6,726 bases of DNA from Promethearchaeota archaeon. Its GTDB lineage: Archaea; Asgardarchaeota; Lokiarchaeia; Sigynarchaeales; SOKP01. The position numbers and the translations under genes are program-made. Under the pieces are notes generated by a model that ran no database searches, was not told the DNA's origin, and worked only from the letters and a program-made list of their open reading frames with translations. Where the stretch lies: contig JAUWDN010000059.1 in assembly GCA_030608765.1 (NCBI GenBank), forward strand, positions 1 through 6,726. The letters run 5' to 3'. Of the stretch, positions 4,681 through 6,726 are shown in pieces. How positions within the stretch are numbered: position 1 is the first letter of the stretch; each line of letters starts with the position of its first letter.

Positions 4681-5628
4681 ATGAAGAAAAAATACCTTTT
4701 TCTCATCTATTTAATTCTTATTATTGTCGCGATACTAGTAATTTACCTCTCTACATGGACGCAAGTAGTTAAAAATCTAATTGTAATAAATATTATTGTT
4801 TTTATAATACGCAAACCTCTAAGCAGCATTACAGCGTTTATAACTAAAAAGAGATCTTACCAAATGATTGTTTCTATTAGTGTAAATATAATCTGGAGCA
4901 TATTTTTATTCTGGTTTCTGATAGAGTTTGATCCTACCCTGTTTTTTGCCATAGTGCCGTTTTTGGTAGTAGCGGTTTCATTAAACTTCAAAAATATTAT
5001 TAATAATATGGTTTCAGGAGCGCTTTTATTATCCTCTGATCAATTTGAAATTGGAGATCTAATCGAGACGAACGAAATTCAAGGAATTGTAAAGGAAATC
5101 AATTTAAATTACACTAAAATACGAGAATTTGACGGCGTAGAAATTATTATACCAAACAGTAATATATATGGTTTTACTACCGTAAAATTTACTCACCATA
5201 AATTTAAAATATTTGAACCCTTAACAAGGGAAGAATTTCGCAAAAAACGACATTATAAAGAGTACATTAAACTTATTAATAAGATTCTAACCGCTAATAT
5301 AAAAACAACTACTTATGTTAAGAAGATAGAACTCTTGGGGAGTTTAGATCCTAACTTTCTTGATGAGATGTTAATGAACGTCTTTAAAGTGTATGAACCA
5401 ATATTCGGGATTATGCCCGATTATGCAGTTGACACCACGAGATTCGGGCGCGTTCGTATTCTCCTGTATGTGAAATCAAGTAACCCTACAATCATTTTGA
5501 ATTACTTAGATTCCTTTTTAAGGGATATTTTATTTACCTTATACCCTGATAGAATCTATAGAGATTGGGGAGAATACCAAAAAAGTCTCCCAGAAACAAA
5601 ATTAGAGAGCGAGGGTGATGAAAAATAG
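4681..5628 (+). CDS. MscS-family mechanosensitive ion channel subunit A
   Basis: The 315-residue protein has four hydrophobic segments: about 5-23, 30-44, 62-82 and 86-101. The last runs into an amphipathic helix 103-118, the position of the MscS pore helix. The cytoplasmic beta domain follows, with FEIGDLI (122-128), EIQGIVKEI (132-140) and the hallmark IIIPNSNI (155-162). A mixed alpha/beta C-terminal domain extends to about 290. MscS channels open under membrane tension and release solutes on hypo-osmotic shock. Two features are atypical. The canonical PFxxGD has lost its proline (DQFEIGD), and the pore helix carries bulky residues (VSLNFKNIINNMVSG) in place of the regular Gly/Ala packing of E. 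coli MscS. A shared YxxIFGIxP motif (238-246) also occurs in the next gene. The acidic tail (ESEGDEK) contains the next gene's ribosome-binding site. The leaderless start is discussed under its promoter. Confidence 0.9.
   Translation: MKKKYLFLIYLILIIVAILVIYLSTWTQVVKNLIVINIIVFIIRKPLSSITAFITKKRSYQMIVSISVNIIWSIFLFWFLIEFDPTLFFAIVPFLVVAVSLNFKNIINNMVSGALLLSSDQFEIGDLIETNEIQGIVKEINLNYTKIREFDGVEIIIPNSNIYGFTTVKFTHHKFKIFEPLTREEFRKKRHYKEYIKLINKILTANIKTTTYVKKIELLGSLDPNFLDEMLMNVFKVYEPIFGIMPDYAVDTTRFGRVRILLYVKSSNPTIILNYLDSFLRDILFTLYPDRIYRDWGEYQKSLPETKLESEGDEK
5611..5617 (+). promoter_or_regulatory. Shine-Dalgarno for channel subunit B inside subunit A
   Basis: GAGGGTG lies 10 nt before the GTG at 5628, which overlaps the TAG of subunit A by one base (TAGTG). 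The ATG at 5618 is in another frame and stops after seven codons. The site therefore supports the GTG start and reinitiation by ribosomes finishing subunit A. Confidence 0.65.
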
Positions 5629-6533
5629 TGGCTCTTTTTGAAAGTAATATTCTCGGACTCATTGTTGTGGTGCTAATTGCTTTCTTATTATATATTTTTA
5701 ATAGGCTTCTCTCAATTTTATTTAATCGTCTAGGAAGAATCCCGATAGCAAGGAAGAATAAAATTGTATTCGCTTTCAGAATAATATCAATTTTAGTTTT
5801 ATTATATTTCATAATCAATGGATTTCCATCTTTCACTACCCTTCCTACGGAATACACCGCAATAATAACGGGATCAGTAAGCACAGCGCTAGCATTCATA
5901 TTCAGCGGAATCTTTTCTAATTTTGTAGCCGGAGTGCTAATATGGATTGTGGATCCTTTCGATATTGGCGATGTAGTTAAAATTAGCGGTCATAAAGGCA
6001 TAATAAAATCTATAACACTTACAAAAGTAGTTATTGAAACTTTGGATCGTATCATTGTCGAAATTTCTAATTCCGATGTTGTATCTTCAATAGTATTAAA
6101 CTATACAATAAAGCTATCGTCAAGGAAGAAATATATTCATTTTAAAAGACAAACTCGAGCACCTCAAGACATAGGAAACGCGAGATTAGATATCGATGTT
6201 TACGACGAAGAGATTAGAAAACAAGAAGAGACGGATATTAAAAACTTCTTTACATCGTTCTCTGAGAACAAGCATAATATAGTACATACCTATAATTTAA
6301 AAATGCGAGTTCCCTATACCCACTTCCGCATTATAATTGATAAATTTAACGAGATTTGCGCTAAATATGCAGACATTTTTGGTATTAGGCCAAGATTTCA
6401 TGTCCTAGAATACAGCAATGATATTACCGTAAAATTTCGAATCTTAACCTTGGATTCTAATAAAATATTAAAATATCAACCCGAATTTGCTAACGATCTC
6501 TATAAAGCTATTTTAAGCAAAATAAAGTTATAA
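5628..6533 (+). CDS. MscS-family mechanosensitive ion channel subunit B
   Basis: The 301-residue protein has hydrophobic segments at about 8-28, 46-66 and 76-91, the last continuing into helix 92-107 (SGIFSNFVAGVLIWI), which keeps more of the small-residue packing of MscS pore helices than subunit A does. PFDIGDVV (110-117) is the canonical start of the beta domain, and HKGIIKSI (122-129) follows. However, the usual IPN signature has become VEISNSD (144-150): the proline is lost while asparagine remains. The C-terminal domain carries YADIFGIRP (247-255), matching subunit A's motif, and ends in a short basic helix. The protein starts with GTG at the overlap and is clearly co-transcribed and probably co-translated with subunit A. 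It may form mixed heptamers with subunit A, or be an independent channel; the reciprocal motif losses favour a mixed assembly. Confidence 0.9.
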   Translation: MALFESNILGLIVVVLIAFLLYIFNRLLSILFNRLGRIPIARKNKIVFAFRIISILVLLYFIINGFPSFTTLPTEYTAIITGSVSTALAFIFSGIFSNFVAGVLIWIVDPFDIGDVVKISGHKGIIKSITLTKVVIETLDRIIVEISNSDVVSSIVLNYTIKLSSRKKYIHFKRQTRAPQDIGNARLDIDVYDEEIRKQEETDIKNFFTSFSENKHNIVHTYNLKMRVPYTHFRIIIDKFNEICAKYADIFGIRPRFHVLEYSNDITVKFRILTLDSNKILKYQPEFANDLYKAILSKIKL

Positions 6534-6546
6534 TAAAGCTACAACT

Positions 6547-6568
6547 TTTATTTTTCTACCTTTTTTTT
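6547..6568 (+). terminator. T-rich terminator after the MscS operon
   Basis: A T-rich stretch (TTTTATTTTT, then eight T at 6561-6568) begins about 14 bp after the stop of subunit B. This fits archaeal termination on oligo-U. No hairpin is present. Confidence 0.5.
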
Positions 6569-6601
6569 ATTTATAAATTTTTATGAAAACGTTCATTAAG
6601 A

Positions 6602-6619
6602 AATATAAATTGTATATAG
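6602..6619 (+). promoter_or_regulatory. Possible TATA region for the last gene
   Basis: AATATAAAT and TGTATATAG lie 45-60 bp upstream of the ATG at 6663, which would give a short leader of roughly 20-35 nt. TTTATAAATT at 6570-6579 is another candidate. The sequence is so AT-rich that none can be chosen firmly. Confidence 0.25.
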
Positions 6620-6662
6620 CGTTAATACAACTCAAAACAACTATTTTAAGAGTGGAAGATAA

Positions 6663-6726
6663 ATGGAAATAAATAACTCAACAAAAATACTCCCGTTAAT
6701 TGATAAATATCCAATGGTTTACGATG
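6663..6726 (+). CDS. Start of a gene cut by the window end, possibly DUF1858-like
   Basis: An ATG with an upstream GTGGAAG opens 21 complete codons that run off the window without a stop. The visible residues are MEINNSTKILPLIDKYP followed by MVYD. The pattern of a polar N-terminus, T-K-I, two hydrophobic residues and K-Y-P resembles the first helix of DUF1858-type domains, often found alone or before sensor or hemerythrin-like domains. That is recall of a short pattern and may be wrong. The T-rich stretch before it suggests a transcription unit separate from the channel operon. Confidence 0.5.
   Translation, partial: MEINNSTKILPLIDKYPMVYD

Noticed and set aside
5534..5899. Minus-strand 121-codon reading frame across the MscS gene junction
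   Set aside because: It is antisense to two strongly supported channel genes and its sequence shows no recognisable domain.

Overview
The window most likely comes from an archaeon, and an Asgard (Promethearchaeota/Lokiarchaeia-like) archaeon is the best guess. It is AT-rich, with intergenic regions especially rich in A and T. TATA/BRE-like promoter elements sit at archaeal distances from start codons, and plain oligo-T tracts follow several genes. It encodes a Ras/Rab-type small GTPase with Asgard-like variant motifs and a small coiled-coil/zinc-ribbon protein of a kind I associate with that group. This assignment is an inference from gene content; there is no rRNA or other phylogenetic marker here.

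Layout. Positions 164-1000 (+) encode an unrecognised protein with about 8 membrane segments, with its own TATA/BRE promoter and a 16-T tract after the stop. Positions 1263-2512 (+) hold a two-gene, translationally coupled flavoprotein operon: an iron-sulfur-flavoprotein-like protein with a CX2CX2CX7C cluster, then a second flavodoxin-fold FMN reductase-like protein without the cluster. Positions 2754-3305 (+) encode a stand-alone small GTPase, and 3374-4102 (+) a histidine-phosphatase-superfamily protein. A long palindrome fills the 33-bp gap between that gene and the convergent gene at 4136-4549 (-), which encodes a coiled-coil plus zinc-ribbon protein. A 131-bp divergent promoter region follows. 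Positions 4681-6533 (+) then carry two overlapping genes for divergent MscS-type mechanosensitive channel subunits. The window ends inside a further gene starting at 6663.

How the genes may work together. Two operons are well supported by overlap: the flavoprotein pair (4-bp ATGA overlap) and the MscS pair (1-bp TAGTG overlap with a strong Shine-Dalgarno sequence inside the upstream gene). The MscS pair is the most interesting. Each subunit has kept a canonical family motif that the other has lost, which suggests a hetero-oligomeric channel rather than two redundant homomers. The GTPase and phosphatase may share a transcript (68-bp gap), but this is less certain. Nothing in the window is clearly a mobile element, CRISPR array or RNA gene. 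No gene-free stretch exceeds about 260 bp.
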